A stretch of DNA of 64,000 bases from Rusavskia elegans (Eukaryota; Ascomycota; Lecanoromycetes; Teloschistales; Teloschistaceae), in NCBI GenBank assembly GCA_011316305.1, contig SAUG01000070.1, forward strand, positions 248,001 to 312,000, in the 5' to 3' direction. Every line of letters starts with the position of its first letter. Positions within the stretch are counted from its first letter, which is position 1. Positions 26,181 to 36,476 of this stretch are shown piece after piece. The translations under genes were made by a program, and so were the position numbers. The notes beneath the pieces are model-generated. The model saw only the letters and a program-made list of their open reading frames with translations. It did not search any database and was not told the DNA's origin.

Positions 26181-27339
26181 TAATTACAATAATAAAATAT
26201 TAATATACTATATACCGTACCGTATTATATTTTATATTATCGTTTATCCTTTATTTTTTACGTTCGTTATAGCGTAATATATAGTATCTACGAATCTAAA
26301 TAGAAATAATATATTAAAATTATATAATTAATTATATAATAACGCTAAAATTGTTTTAGATAAAAAAATTAATTCCGTTCTATAAAGATATAGCGAAGAC
26401 TCGAGGAAATAGAATCGAAAAAGATAAAAAAAAAAGATAAAAGAAAATTTTATAACGCTATAGTAACTTTAATATTCTAGAATAATCTATTTTAAATAGT
26501 CTAGCTAATAATTTATTAAAAGAAATATAAATAGAAATCTAAAACCGTCGTTTTTTAAAAAATCTATAGATACTAGAAAGGCTTTAAACCTTTTATTTCT
26601 AAAGTATTTTTTACTAAACTATATCGTAAAATCTTTACCGACGTCGCTACTATAAATAAAAATAAAAAGATTAAAGAAATATAAAGTATAGTATTAGTAG
26701 CTTTATAGAATATATTAGAGAGATATATAATGACTTTTCTAATAAATAAATATATTATTTTATTATATTACTATATATATATCCGACTATATTGATTTTT
26801 TTATAGATTATTAACTAGCCGTAATCTATACTAAACGTATTACTATTTAGTAGAAAGATATTTTATTTATTAAAAGATTAATATAGAATCTAGAAATATA
26901 GCCGGAGATTTAATAATAGCTAGTTAATAATAAATTCTAAAAGATTAAAAGTTCTAAAAAAGAGATATATTTTTATAGAATTTTTTAGAAAAAGATAAAA
27001 CTATTTATATAGTATCGGTTAATAAACTAGTATTTATAGGTAATCGTTATATAAGTTAGTAATAATTAGAATATATTACTTCTTTATATTACCTATAATT
27101 ACTTTAATATTTAATTATCGAATACGATTATAAATCGGGTCGGATCGAATTTTCGGATCGGATTTTTAGATTAAAATCTATAATTCGATCTAAAAGTCGG
27201 ATTAGAATCTATAATCCGATTTAATTATTTAGTAGATCGAATCCGAATTAGATTACTAAAATCGAGTCGAATATCCGATAGTTCGATAGAAATCCGACCC
27301 GAACCGGTTAATCTAATTTTACTATTTTTATATCGTTTA

Positions 27340-27480
27340 AAAACGATTTGGAAAACGTAGTAATAAGAACTACGCTATCTGATAAACTTATTACTAACGG
27401 ATCTAGCGTTTTTTAAAATTAAAAATTAAATTTAAAAGTAACGGATTTAAAATTCGAATTTTCGAAAATTAACTAATATT
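27340..27480 (+). repeat. SINE2 copy, degraded
   Basis: Matches the 39196 copy: CGTAGTAATAAGAACTACGC, then CTAACGGATCTAGCG, then a B-box-like ATTCGAATTT. Confidence 0.55.
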
Positions 27481-27639
27481 TAAATTTACATCGCTTGTTA
27501 TATAAAGATTTATAAATAAAGAAATTATATAATAAATTATATTTTAACTATATTAATCTTTCGATATTAAATTAAAGTTAAAAAAATTGAATAGATTAAA
27601 GTTTTTCTATATAAAATTTAATCTAAATCTAAAATATTT

Positions 27640-28570
27640 ATTTAAATTCTTTTGATTTTAATATTCGATAAACTAATAGTTCGATAAATAAATTATATAT
27701 TAGTAGATAATATATTCTAATTTAATTAATATAAAAAATTGGTTTATGGAATTTTAATTTAAATTTATTTAATAATATAACGTATTCCTCTATCTATAAT
27801 TTAATAAACGTAGAAATATTTATAGATAAATATACCTCGCAGTTATCGTTCTTTTTTTTCTTTTTTTACTAATAATATAAATCTTGTAATATCTCTTGTA
27901 AATATTACGATTTACTAAAAGCTTTTACGTACGTATATATTGGTATAATAGCTATAGCTATAAACTATATTAAACGGTGGTTTATCTATAATAAATATAT
28001 ATATTCGCGCGATTATCGACTATTTTATTATAACTAGAATAATATATTTTAATATCAATAAAAGAATTTTTTTTTATCGCTTTTAAAATATACTATCCGA
28101 TTTCTCTATTTTCTTTTAATCTAATCTATTAAATAAAACTTTTAGCCGTAGTAGCCGGCGTATTATCTAATAACCCTTTTAAAATTATATAAATTAAAAA
28201 GAATTTTAGTAATTAGACTGAATATTTAGCTATAGATTATATAATAAATATAACCGAAATAATAACTATAGTTAATTATTTAATAGTATAGTAAATAGAT
28301 TTAATAGAAGTATTAGATATTTATAATTACTTATAATATCGAAAAAGAAATATATAGTATTTAAATATTATAGATAATTCGTAATCGAATAAAAAAGAAA
28401 ATAGTTTAATAGAAATAATTAATTACGCTGTAAATTTTATCTAACGAATATATCTTTAGCTGTAAAAATTTCTTTATAAATAAATACAACAGTCGTTGCC
28501 GTATATAAAGTTAATAAAAGATATATATATATATATAAATTCAATATAATTTTAAATAAAAGTTTTTTAA
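27640..28570 (-). repeat. R1 repeat copy
   Basis: Collinear with R1. TCGTTGCCG-type 5' block near 28490; 3' block TTCGATAAATAAATTA near 27680. Boundaries approximate. Confidence 0.72.
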
Positions 28571-29923
28571 AAAGAATTTAAAATATTTAAATATTTTATA
28601 ATTAGATTTTCGATATAATAAACGAATTTAAAATTATCAAAAAATCTAATTAGTAAATATCTTTAATATTAAAATTCAAGAAATCAAATTCAAAATTTAA
28701 ATAAATAAATCTTATATATATATTATTTATAAATTTCGAATCAATTTTTCAATTATTATAAATTTTGATCTAAAGTATTAAATAAATATTACGTATATAT
28801 AATAGTAGTATAAAAATATTAGATATAGATTAAATTCAAAGTCAATTTCGTAGAATTGATAGAATTATTAAAAGTATTATTTATAATATTTATTTGTATA
28901 TATAATTTTTTAACGTCTATTAATTAAAATTTAAAATATTTTTATATTATATAAATAATTTGAATAAACGTTTTAATTTATAAAAATTTCGATTGATATC
29001 GTAAAAAATATATTACGTATATATATTAGAAAGTTTCAGATATTAAATTTAGTTTAAACTTTTTACATTTGATATTTTAACTTTTATTAATCGAATTCGT
29101 ATATAAAATAAATTAATTTTATAATATCAAATAAACGCTTTAAATAATTTTTAAAAATAGTTAATTATATTGATTAGCGTATAATTATTCTATATAAAAA
29201 AAATCTACTATCAAAGATTCGATTTTTAATATTCGATTACGTTATTATAATTTTAATAAAGCGAATAGTTACTAGTAATTCGATTTTTGATAATAGATTT
29301 ATTTTTATATATATAACGATAAAGCTGTTAATTTAATTAAATTAAAAAAATAAAAATTTAATAATTTTAAACTATATAAATATAGTTAGAAATTTCAATC
29401 GATTAGATAAAAATATTAGTTTTGTATTATATTCAACGCCAGCGTATCAATATCGAATTATATATAGTATCGACGGTTGATCGAATATCAAAAAAAAAAT
29501 ATAAAATAATAATTAAAAATAAAATAATAGACAATAAAAATTATATATATAAATAAAAACTTTTCGTAATATTTCTAATAGTTTTATAAAATCGAAGAAA
29601 ATTTTATTTATATTTATCGTTATAATTTTATTACGTTTAGATTAAAATTTATATAAACGAAAATATTAACTAAAATAATATAAACGATATATAAATAATC
29701 GTATTTTAAAAAATAAACGTTTAAAAATAAATAATAATATTTCTTTCATTTCCACCACGTCGATATCATAATTTATCGAATTATAATATTTATAATCTTT
29801 TTTTATATATATAATAGATATTTATTTTCATCGATTTAGAATTATATAATCTAATAAATTATTCAAAACATTCGAACGATAAAAATAAAACTAAATTACT
29901 AGTTAATAGACGTTAAAAAATTA
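28571..29923. other. RIP-mutated DNA with old repeat fragments
   Basis: 28910-29060 matches part of 25120-25220. 29425-29485 resembles 40715-40800 and 58550-58610. No gene. Confidence 0.4.
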
Positions 29924-29938
29924 TATATTCAAATAAAA

Positions 29939-30360
29939 GGCCTAGGTAGCGCAGTAGTAACGCTGCGTAACCTAGAGGCCCGGCAGATCCAGCGCTTTTC
30001 GGAGTTAATAGAATTAATCCGATAGGTCGGGGGTTCGAATCTCTTAAAAGCTAACCTAAATACTTAAGTTTTTTCTATCGATTTTAGTCGATTTTTATAG
30101 AATTTTAAAATATAGAAAGATTAGATAGTAGATCGTTTCGGCCTAGCCCGATTAATTAAAGGAAATTAAATTAATTAAAATTAAATAGATTACGGTTTCC
30201 TTCTAGGTTTTAGTCTAAATCTAGCTTTTTCGGGAATTTTTAATTCGAATTTTCGGTAAAATACTTAAGTACTAAATAATTACGTAATCTAATCGGTTTA
30301 ATACCTCTAGCGTTTAAATCGTAAAAGATTAAAATCAAAATTCGAATGATTAATCGTATA
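29939..30360 (+). mobile_element. SINE1 copy beside the normal-composition island
   Basis: Head GGCCTAGGTAGCGCAGTAGT, B box GGGGGTTCGAATC near 30028, then a T6 run. Duplication TATATTCAAATAAAA (29924-29938) and TATATTCAAATGAAAA (30361-30376). Confidence 0.87.
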
Positions 30361-30380
30361 TATATTCAAATGAAAATTAT

Positions 30381-30960
30381 TAGTAATAACGTAAAGACTT
30401 TAATAATCAATTCTTTTAACAAAATATTTCCGTTTCAGCCAATCAATAAACTTGAAAACGAGAAAAACTTAGTTGTAAATAGGATTTGATTATTATATAG
30501 ACGCGTTCCTTACGTTCCAGATTCTACAGAATACGGCAGCGACTATAACGCTTCGATATTTGAAGATTTTCATCAATAATACTGTGATGCCACGGCGTGG
30601 CGCAAGTTTCTTCAACTAAGCGAAATTTGTTGATGATATCGCTTCTTTTCAGTTTTAACAGAACCGTACAGCTGTGGCGGAATCTTCTGTATACAGTATA
30701 TTTCAAAATCGTGGAAATATGGAAAAAAGAAAAGACAATCGAAAGTATCTTCGAAGCAATGCTAGAGTAGTTGAAATGACTATTCAATCGGCAAAAGCAT
30801 TCAGTTTGGCTAAAATTCGACCGCGAACCAATAAAAACAATTCTACCGAATAGACGTCGATAGTGTAATTCTGCTTTAAAGTAAATAGATAGAAATCCGA
30901 TACGACAGACGATAAAAGGTTATATTAAATCTCTGTTTTCCGTCGTTCGAAAGTAGTGAT
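30381..30960. other. Small normal-composition island
   Basis: About 580 bp with ordinary CpA and TpG content between SINE1 (29939-30360) and an AT-rich direct repeat starting near 30962. I see no tRNA, known domain or spliced gene in it. The only notable open frame is the 87-codon minus-strand one at 30524-30787, listed separately. Confidence 0.5.
30524..30787 (-). CDS. Weak hypothetical frame, 87 codons
   Basis: Begins with ATG and ends in a stop, with a product rich in Ser, Ile and Arg. I recognise no domain, no clear signal peptide and no family. It lies in one of the few tracts that escaped RIP, which is the only argument for it. It may be a chance frame, an exon of a decayed gene or a small lineage-specific gene. 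Confidence 0.15.
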   Translation of the reverse strand: MNSHFNYSSIASKILSIVFSFFHISTILKYTVYRRFRHSCTVLLKLKRSDIINKFRLVEETCATPWHHSIIDENLQISKRYSRCRIL

Positions 30961-30961
30961 G

Positions 30962-31310
30962 ACGGAATATTTCGGAAACGTAATAATTAAACGTAAAATA
31001 TTAACGAACGTAATAATATTTCGATAACAAACAATTTTATATTATTAAACGATTACTTTTCTAAATTTTTATTAAATTATAAAAAATATATTTTCTAAAA
31101 TTTTATTTATTTTATAATTTATTTTTTTAGAAGTATTTTTTATATATCGGTTAATTACGTATGAAAAAAATATACTATAATAGAAATTTTTACTTTTCGT
31201 AGAAATTTAAAAATTATTAAATTTTGTAAAAATATTTTTAAATACTATAGAGTTCAAAATATATAAATCTAGCGAATAAAAAATAAATATCTAAAAAAAA
31301 TATTATATAA
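30962..31310. repeat. Direct repeat, left copy
   Basis: GGAATATTTCGGAAACG... is repeated at 31687 as CGAAATATTTCGAAAACG..., with similar order over about 300 bp. The pair may be decayed LTRs or two insertions of one element. Confidence 0.5.
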
Positions 31311-31394
31311 TAGATATTTTTATATATTTTTGAAATTTTTTAAAAAGATATTATTTAAACGTATTATATTATTAGATACTACGTTAAATTATCG

Positions 31395-31605
31395 GTAAAA
31401 GGATACGTTATATTGCTAAACAAATTTAAATTGAAATTTTATAAAAAGAATTATTATTTACATTAATTAAACTAGAATATAAATTCTATTATCGTATATT
31501 CAATATTGGTATACTAACGCTTGATTTATTTACCGAATCACTGGTTTATCGAATATTAAAACCAAAATCAAAATAATTAAATAAAAGTATTTTTAGATTA
31601 TTATA
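31395..31605 (+). repeat. R1 3' fragment
   Basis: Matches the last 200 bp of R1 (GGTATACTAACGCTTGATTT, then CACTGGTTTATCGAATATTA). Lies between the two direct repeats. Confidence 0.65.
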
Positions 31606-31686
31606 TCCGTTAATATATAATATTTAATTATTACATTCTCGAAATATTCCGAATTATATTTTTTTAATTTGAATTTGATTACAATT

Positions 31687-31990
31687 ATTACGAAATATTT
31701 CGAAAACGAAATAATTAAATATAATATACTAGCGGACGTAATAATATTTTTCTAATTAATTATTTTATATTATTTAATAGTTATTTTTTTAAATTTTAAT
31801 TAAATTATAAAAAATATATCTTTTAAATTTCTATTTATTTTATAATTTTTTTATAAACTTTTTTTATATACTAACTAACTTTAAATAAAAATAGTAAAAG
31901 TAAAAAAAATATAGTAGAAATTATATTATATAAATCTAGCGAATAAATAATAAATTTTAAAATTATATAATTATAGAATAGATATATCTA
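31687..31990. repeat. Direct repeat, right copy
   Basis: Partner of 30962-31310. It ends about 50 bp before the gene island begins. Confidence 0.5.
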
Positions 31991-32039
31991 TATAAGATTT
32001 ACTCTTTTTCATCTCTAATAAGTATTTAAAAAGTGGTTA

Positions 32040-32234
32040 TTTATACGTGCTATAATATCAGGTTGTTGCGCCCGCTAGCATGTTGCGTTCAGTTGTTGCG
32101 CTCCCGAGACACTCCGACACAGCTTACCACTCAGGTAAGAAAACTCCAGTCGTAAATTGCAGCCATATCGTCTCATAGCGTTAAGATGCTACTGCCGATG
32201 TCTAGACTGATCAATAGCAGCCTCAGACGTTCTT
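32040..32234 (-). other. 3' flank of the glycosyltransferase gene
   Basis: Normal-composition sequence after the stop codon, ending abruptly in RIP-mutated DNA near 32035. It probably holds the 3' UTR. I cannot place a polyadenylation site with confidence. Confidence 0.4.
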
Positions 32235-35200
32235 TCATACCGTGTTACCACTCGTTCTCGAAACGCCACCAGCCTTAGACTCAAGTGACCGCCGGTGCTC
32301 CTCCTCGAGTAGACTCTGTTTCTTTACATACTCAAGCACAATCTCCTCCTCCGTACGTGCCTTGGGTAGATACCCCTCTTCTTGTGGCGACTGCTTTTCA
32401 ACCTCTTGTGATCGCTGGTAGTCGGATTGTGACCGCTCAATTGCAGACCTTATGTTCTCATCATCATCCGTGTCCACTCCGGAGTCATCGTCATCTCCTC
32501 CTATACTATTCCCTTGGTGTTTATGTGAGGAGACACTCCGCTGTAAGGCCTGATGTAATCCATCGTTGTGATCATATGGAGCAGAGTCATTGCCGGTAAC
32601 CGTTGCCTCTCTAGCCCGTGTGGCTTCAGCTATACTCGCTTGAATCGCTCTTTGAATCGCTTGTTTTTCGTCACCGCTTTTTGCAGCTGCTCGAAGCTCC
32701 ATGACACTTGCACGAATAGCTCGCTCGATCATAGCGTCTTCCTCGGGATTTCCATGAGACGTAGCTCGTACGGACTGTTGAATGGCCTCCTCAAATGTGG
32801 CACTGTCGGTATGCCCAAGATCACCACTGAATGCTGACTGTTGAGATGACGAAGTTATACCCTCGTCTTTCTTGCCAGCCGAGGATCCGTGTTTAGGTAG
32901 TCTTGGATTCTTCTGCAATCTCCCATTTTTGGTGTTCTTCTTGTTTCCCTCGAAGCTTGTATGCGCAGCATTTTTGACCCTCAGAAACACGCAATGCTGA
33001 TGCGATCCACTATGCTTGAGTTGCTCTTTCTCTTTATGCAATTCTATTTGTGTAGCCTGCCAGCGTTTGACGGCATCAAGACGTTGCTGCTCGGTCGAGG
33101 CTGCTAAGTCCTCATAGCCTTGAGCTAATCGAGCGGCTACGACATAGTTCTGGACACTGGATCCGAACTGCTTCTGGAGCTCCTTGTAGATCCCACTGAA
33201 GGTATAAGCTGGTAGGGACATGAATGCTACAGGGTTCAGAACGGTAATAACACCGAGGTTTGGGTAGGAACACATACCTGCAGAAGGTTTAAGGAAAAAG
33301 CCCCCAATACCTTTACCGAATCCTTTGACGAAGCCAGCCACACCTTCCTGCTTCGCGCCCTCTATGGGTTGGGTGAACAGGCCGGTGACGCCGTCGTACA
33401 CTCCATACCCGAACTCCTATCCCGCATTAGCAGGGGTACAGCTATTTATGGGTCCTGCGAGCTCGCACCTTTCCGGCAGTTCTAAGTCCACTCTGAAACC
33501 CTGTGACTTTGTCGGGGTGACGGACACTCTCGTCACCATAGAGTCTAGGAGCGTTGTGGAAACCCCTGGCTATACTCAAAGTAAAGTCCATTGGTGATTT
33601 CAAACCGGCACCAACAATCCGTCCAATACCCTTCGAGGTACCTACAGCAGTTTCCAAAGAGATTGTTTGACTTTCCGCCAAGGACTTGCTTGTTGGCGAG
33701 TCAAGGCTCGAGCGGTCTCGTGATAAAGATCTCGACCTCCGCGAGACTGAATCGCTAAGCGTTTGCGCCATTGAGGCCCCACGACTCCAGCCTGAATTAG
33801 ACGTACTTGACCGTTGACTCAGTGATGGATGGGGAGATATTCCGTGATGAGTGGATTGGTTCTGGTCTAGATTCTGCGAAGACGTAGAGGGCGATTTCCG
33901 GACGCTGTTTGTAGTGGAATCATTATCGATGGAGGTCTGGGAGCTCGGCGGCGATATGGGAAGATCCTCAACATCTGAAGGACCTAAAGATTCTTTCTTG
34001 GTAGAGTGAGCTGCCGCTTCCGACCGAGTCTCCATAGAAGGTTTTTCTGAAGGCTTGATGTGAAGAGCCCTCAAGAACTCCACAGGCAGATCCGCAAAAC
34101 CCATCATCATACTCCCCATCGTACCCATGATCGCAGAAGTTGCACCTGTGATAGGATCCCAAGGCCCGTCCTCCGTATCATATTCACGAGGACGGTACCT
34201 GAAACCCTTGTGAGTGTGTGTGCAATAGACGAACATGTGAAAACGACGTACAATTTGAGATTACCAAAATCCAAGAGTCCTTCCTTTGCCAGCAGGGTCG
34301 CAGCAAAAGGGCTTAGTCGGATGTTGGTTCGTTTGACACGCCATGCGGCCGCTCGACTGGGAGCCACTGAGCAGCGAAGGGCGTCAACGTCTAACTTGGT
34401 TTGAAAGTCCTTTGCTCCAGATTGTGTTCCTTGTTCGTGGCTGATACTTTGACCCAACTTCGCAGCTCTGTGTAATACTTCCGGTTCCAATGCTTCCAAG
34501 ATAGAGGCGGCCAATTTGTCGGACGTGAGTTGTTTGTAGGGTGTAGGCCACGGTCCGGCGCCAGCTTTAGCCACCATGGAACCCCAAAAGGGTTGATCTC
34601 CAAAGAAAGGAACAACCACAGTGGGTTTACCAGCGGCTATACCGGCTGCTGTCGTACCAGCACCACCGTGGTGTACAACACACGATACGTGTTTGAATAG
34701 CCAATCATGAGGAACGTTACCAAGCATGAAAACGTTGTGGGGAATGTCGAGCGAATCAGCACCTAAGCCTCCCCAGCCCTTCGAGACCAGTGCTCGCTGA
34801 CCACTTTGCTTCACAACGTCGAATATCATACGAGTCATGGCGTCTGGATCGTCTACCACGATTGAGCCAAAGCCGATATAGACTGGAGGCGGTCCGGCCT
34901 CAAGGAAGGATACAAGCTGTTGGTCAGGCTTAAAAGAACTAGCAAGAGATAAGAAGTAAAACCCAGAAACGGAGATATGACTTCCCCAGTCCTTCGGTTT
35001 GGGTATCAATGCAGGCGACCTTCAGTACTGTTCAGTGTACTGCTTCAAGGAAATTAAAGAACTGCCTATGCATTCACGGGTGACATACCAGCAGTACGTG
35101 TAAGGGATACGAAGGCGACTAGCCATACCTGGAGCCCACATGAGGCTTACCGGCTCCAAGCCAAGGCTCTTCTCTCGGAATCGGTTGATAACATCTCCTA

Positions 35201-36476
35201 AACCCTGCCATGTCATCATCTCTACTAGAGCATATGACATGAAGTTCGTGATACTTTGATCAGCATCGGAGGTTTGTATGTTAGCCAATGGATGCGGAAA
35301 AGCTTGTGTTGGCGACCAGGGCATTCTGATGTGTTGTTAGTGGTCGGTCTTTGCAAAAGTGGAAGTACGACCAATTTGAGACTTACGTGAACATGAGATG
35401 TAGTGGAATACCTAGCTTTTCCGCACAGTGCATACCAGCAAAGCTCGGAGGATTGGCGATGATGGCGTCCGCAACAAAGGGTCTGTTCGATGGAGTGCTA
35501 CTCGAACCGGAGCCTGATCTCGCGTGGTCCTCCGGGCTGTTAAAACGGTCCAGGTGGTCAGCGGAAGCCACTGCACCCGTGCCGTCTCCGATCTCGATAC
35601 ACGACCTCCAACATCCCTGGACGATTTCGTACATGCCCTTGCGGCGTTTTCCAATGTCACCGCTCTTCAGGGTATCCATTCCGGGCATAAGGCCCGGATT
35701 CTTCACCATGAAAGCCATAAGCTCGGCTGGATCACCGCCGATGCTGAAGAACTCCAATCCGTTTTCCTCAATAAAAGATCGGAAAGTCGGATGGGTAGCG
35801 AGACGTATTCGATGACCGTACTCTTTTTGCAGCACCTTTCCCAGCGCAACAAAGGGCTGTACGTCTCCCCGAGAACCAACAACCTGAATAACAACATTGA
35901 GTGCAGGCGATCGAGCTTCCTCGGGCACGCCGCCGATAATTGGTCGAAATTGCTCCAAACCGTGTGTTGTGGGTCCTGCGGTCTGCTGCAAATCAAGTTG
36001 ACTCCGCAAAGCCGGTACCAGCAGATTCGATAGCCTGGATGATTGTTGGTTGATACTGATATTGACGCGCCCGTCGCCTAGGGGACTTTAGCAACAGTTG
36101 CTACGGCTATGCATGAGTACATACTTCCCATGCGGGCTCTGGTATTCAACCCATCTTGTGTGAGGTCAACGTCGCCGTAATCCCCGTTGAATATTGGTAG
36201 TGACTCTTGCTCCACTGGGCGATCCCCAGAGGAGACATCTGCAAGTGGTGGAGAAGGGCCATGGGCACCTTTCGCGCTGAACTCGTCACTACGGCGGCCG
36301 ACGAACGGTTAGCTTTGTGAGATATCTTGCGGACGGATTTATCGGGCACAGGGCAAAGCATGCCTTTGAATTCCGCTATTGAGTCTAGAATTGTTGCTGG
36401 CAGCGGCGGCTTCAGCCTGCTCAATCACAGCTTGGGGGATGTGGTTATCTTTTGTTTTTGTGGGAGTTAAAGGCAT
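32235..36476 (-). CDS. Sterol/lipid UDP-glycosyltransferase-like protein with VPS13-like segment and ubiquitin-interacting-type motifs
   Basis: Likely transfers sugar from a UDP-sugar to a sterol or other lipid. Exons on the minus strand: 36476-36364, 36288-36125, 36077-35387, 35325-35089, 35019-34252, 34198-33469, 33416-33278, 33226-32235; all phases agree, total 1277 residues. The start ATG has a CACC context. The GT28 N-terminal domain shows GSRGDVQPF at about 160 and LHLMFTMPWSPT around 320. The C-terminal nucleotide-sugar domain shows GFGS near 451, HHGGAGTT near 518, then FFGDQPFWG. No GRAM or PH domain precedes it, so it is not an Atg26 orthologue. Residues about 658-705 and 850-950 carry Gly-rich VPS13/ATG2 C-terminal-like sequence (GVTGLFTQPIEGAKQEG), split by a Ser-rich linker. 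A basic helical stretch lies near 997-1019. UIM-like motifs start near 1090, 1110, 1134, 1169, 1203 and 1240. Family assignment is firm; substrate is inferred. The first intron is uncertain. Confidence 0.9.
33227..33277 (-). other. Intron 7 of the glycosyltransferase gene (in frame, no stop)
   Basis: 51 nt, donor GTATGT, branch-like CTGAAC, acceptor TGTAG. Removing it gives FFLKPSAAFMSLPAYTFSG. The intron is 17 codons long and open in frame, so an unspliced transcript would still be translated through. Confidence 0.88.
33417..33468 (-). other. Intron 6 of the glycosyltransferase gene
   Basis: 52 nt, donor GTGCGA, branch-like GCTAAT, acceptor GGATAG, phase 0. Joins LRTAGK to EFGYGVYDGVTG within the VPS13-like segment. 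Confidence 0.9.
34199..34251 (-). other. Intron 5 of the glycosyltransferase gene
   Basis: 53 nt, donor GTACGT, acceptor TTTCAG. Splicing gives LKLYRPREYDTEDGPWDP, joining the catalytic part to the C-terminal extension. Confidence 0.92.
35020..35088 (-). other. Intron 4 of the glycosyltransferase gene
   Basis: 69 nt, donor GTATGT, acceptor CTGAAG. Joins RIPYTYCW to SPALIPKPKDWG, the inter-domain linker seen in this family. Confidence 0.93.
35326..35386 (-). other. Intron 3 of the glycosyltransferase gene
   Basis: 61 nt, donor GTAAGT, perfect branch CTAAC, acceptor CATCAG. Splicing restores the family motif LHLMFTMPWSPTQAFPHP across the junction, which is strong support. Confidence 0.95.
36078..36124 (-). 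other. Intron 2 of the glycosyltransferase gene
   Basis: 47 nt, donor GTATGT, branch-like GCTAAAG, acceptor CCCTAG. It joins the conserved stretch ending in TRARMG to SDGRVNISINQQS in phase 1. Confidence 0.88.
36289..36363 (-). other. Putative GC-AG intron 1 of the glycosyltransferase gene
   Basis: The frame opened by the ATG at 36476 is the same frame as the downstream exon, but it meets TAA at 36341-36339 and again at 36311-36309. A 75-nt intron with donor AAAG|GCATGC, a branch-type CTAAC and acceptor CCGTAG removes both stops and keeps the frame (phase 2 on both sides). No GT donor of the right phase is visible. The alternative is that both TAA codons were CAA before C-to-T mutation, which would make this a recent pseudogene. 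I prefer the intron because the branch site and acceptor spacing are good. Confidence 0.55.

Larger units (their letters stand above)
25371..27315 (-). mobile_element. Long hAT-like element, 1.9 kb, RIP-mutated
   Basis: Ends TAGATTGACTGTCGGGTCGG... and ...GAACCGGTTAATCTA. About 26340-27000 shares decayed sequence with 6519-7618 in reverse, so it probably held the transposase. Flanks ATTTTTTT and ATTTTACT match only partly. An LTR-like repeat R4 (25778-26010) and a little-mutated tract (about 26045-26180) lie inside. Confidence 0.65.

Noticed and set aside
29939..30070. tRNA gene at the head of SINE1
   Set aside because: A and B boxes are present, but they are too far apart, the acceptor stem does not pair at the right distance, and five dispersed copies with target duplications exist.
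32285..32837. Plus-strand frames of 104 and 89 codons opposite the UIM region
   Set aside because: Antisense shadows of the last exon; the minus-strand reading has clear repeated motifs.
35351..36033. Plus-strand frames of 154 and 169 codons
   Set aside because: They lie antisense to well-supported glycosyltransferase exons and show no family motifs.
36146..36424. 92-codon minus-strand frame as exon 1 of the glycosyltransferase
   Set aside because: It opens with TTG rather than ATG and cannot be joined in phase to the next exon. The ATG at 36476 with CACC context is in the correct frame.
32235..36476. Atg26-type sterol glucosyltransferase
   Set aside because: No GRAM/PH region before the catalytic domain, and the C-terminal extension is absent from Atg26.
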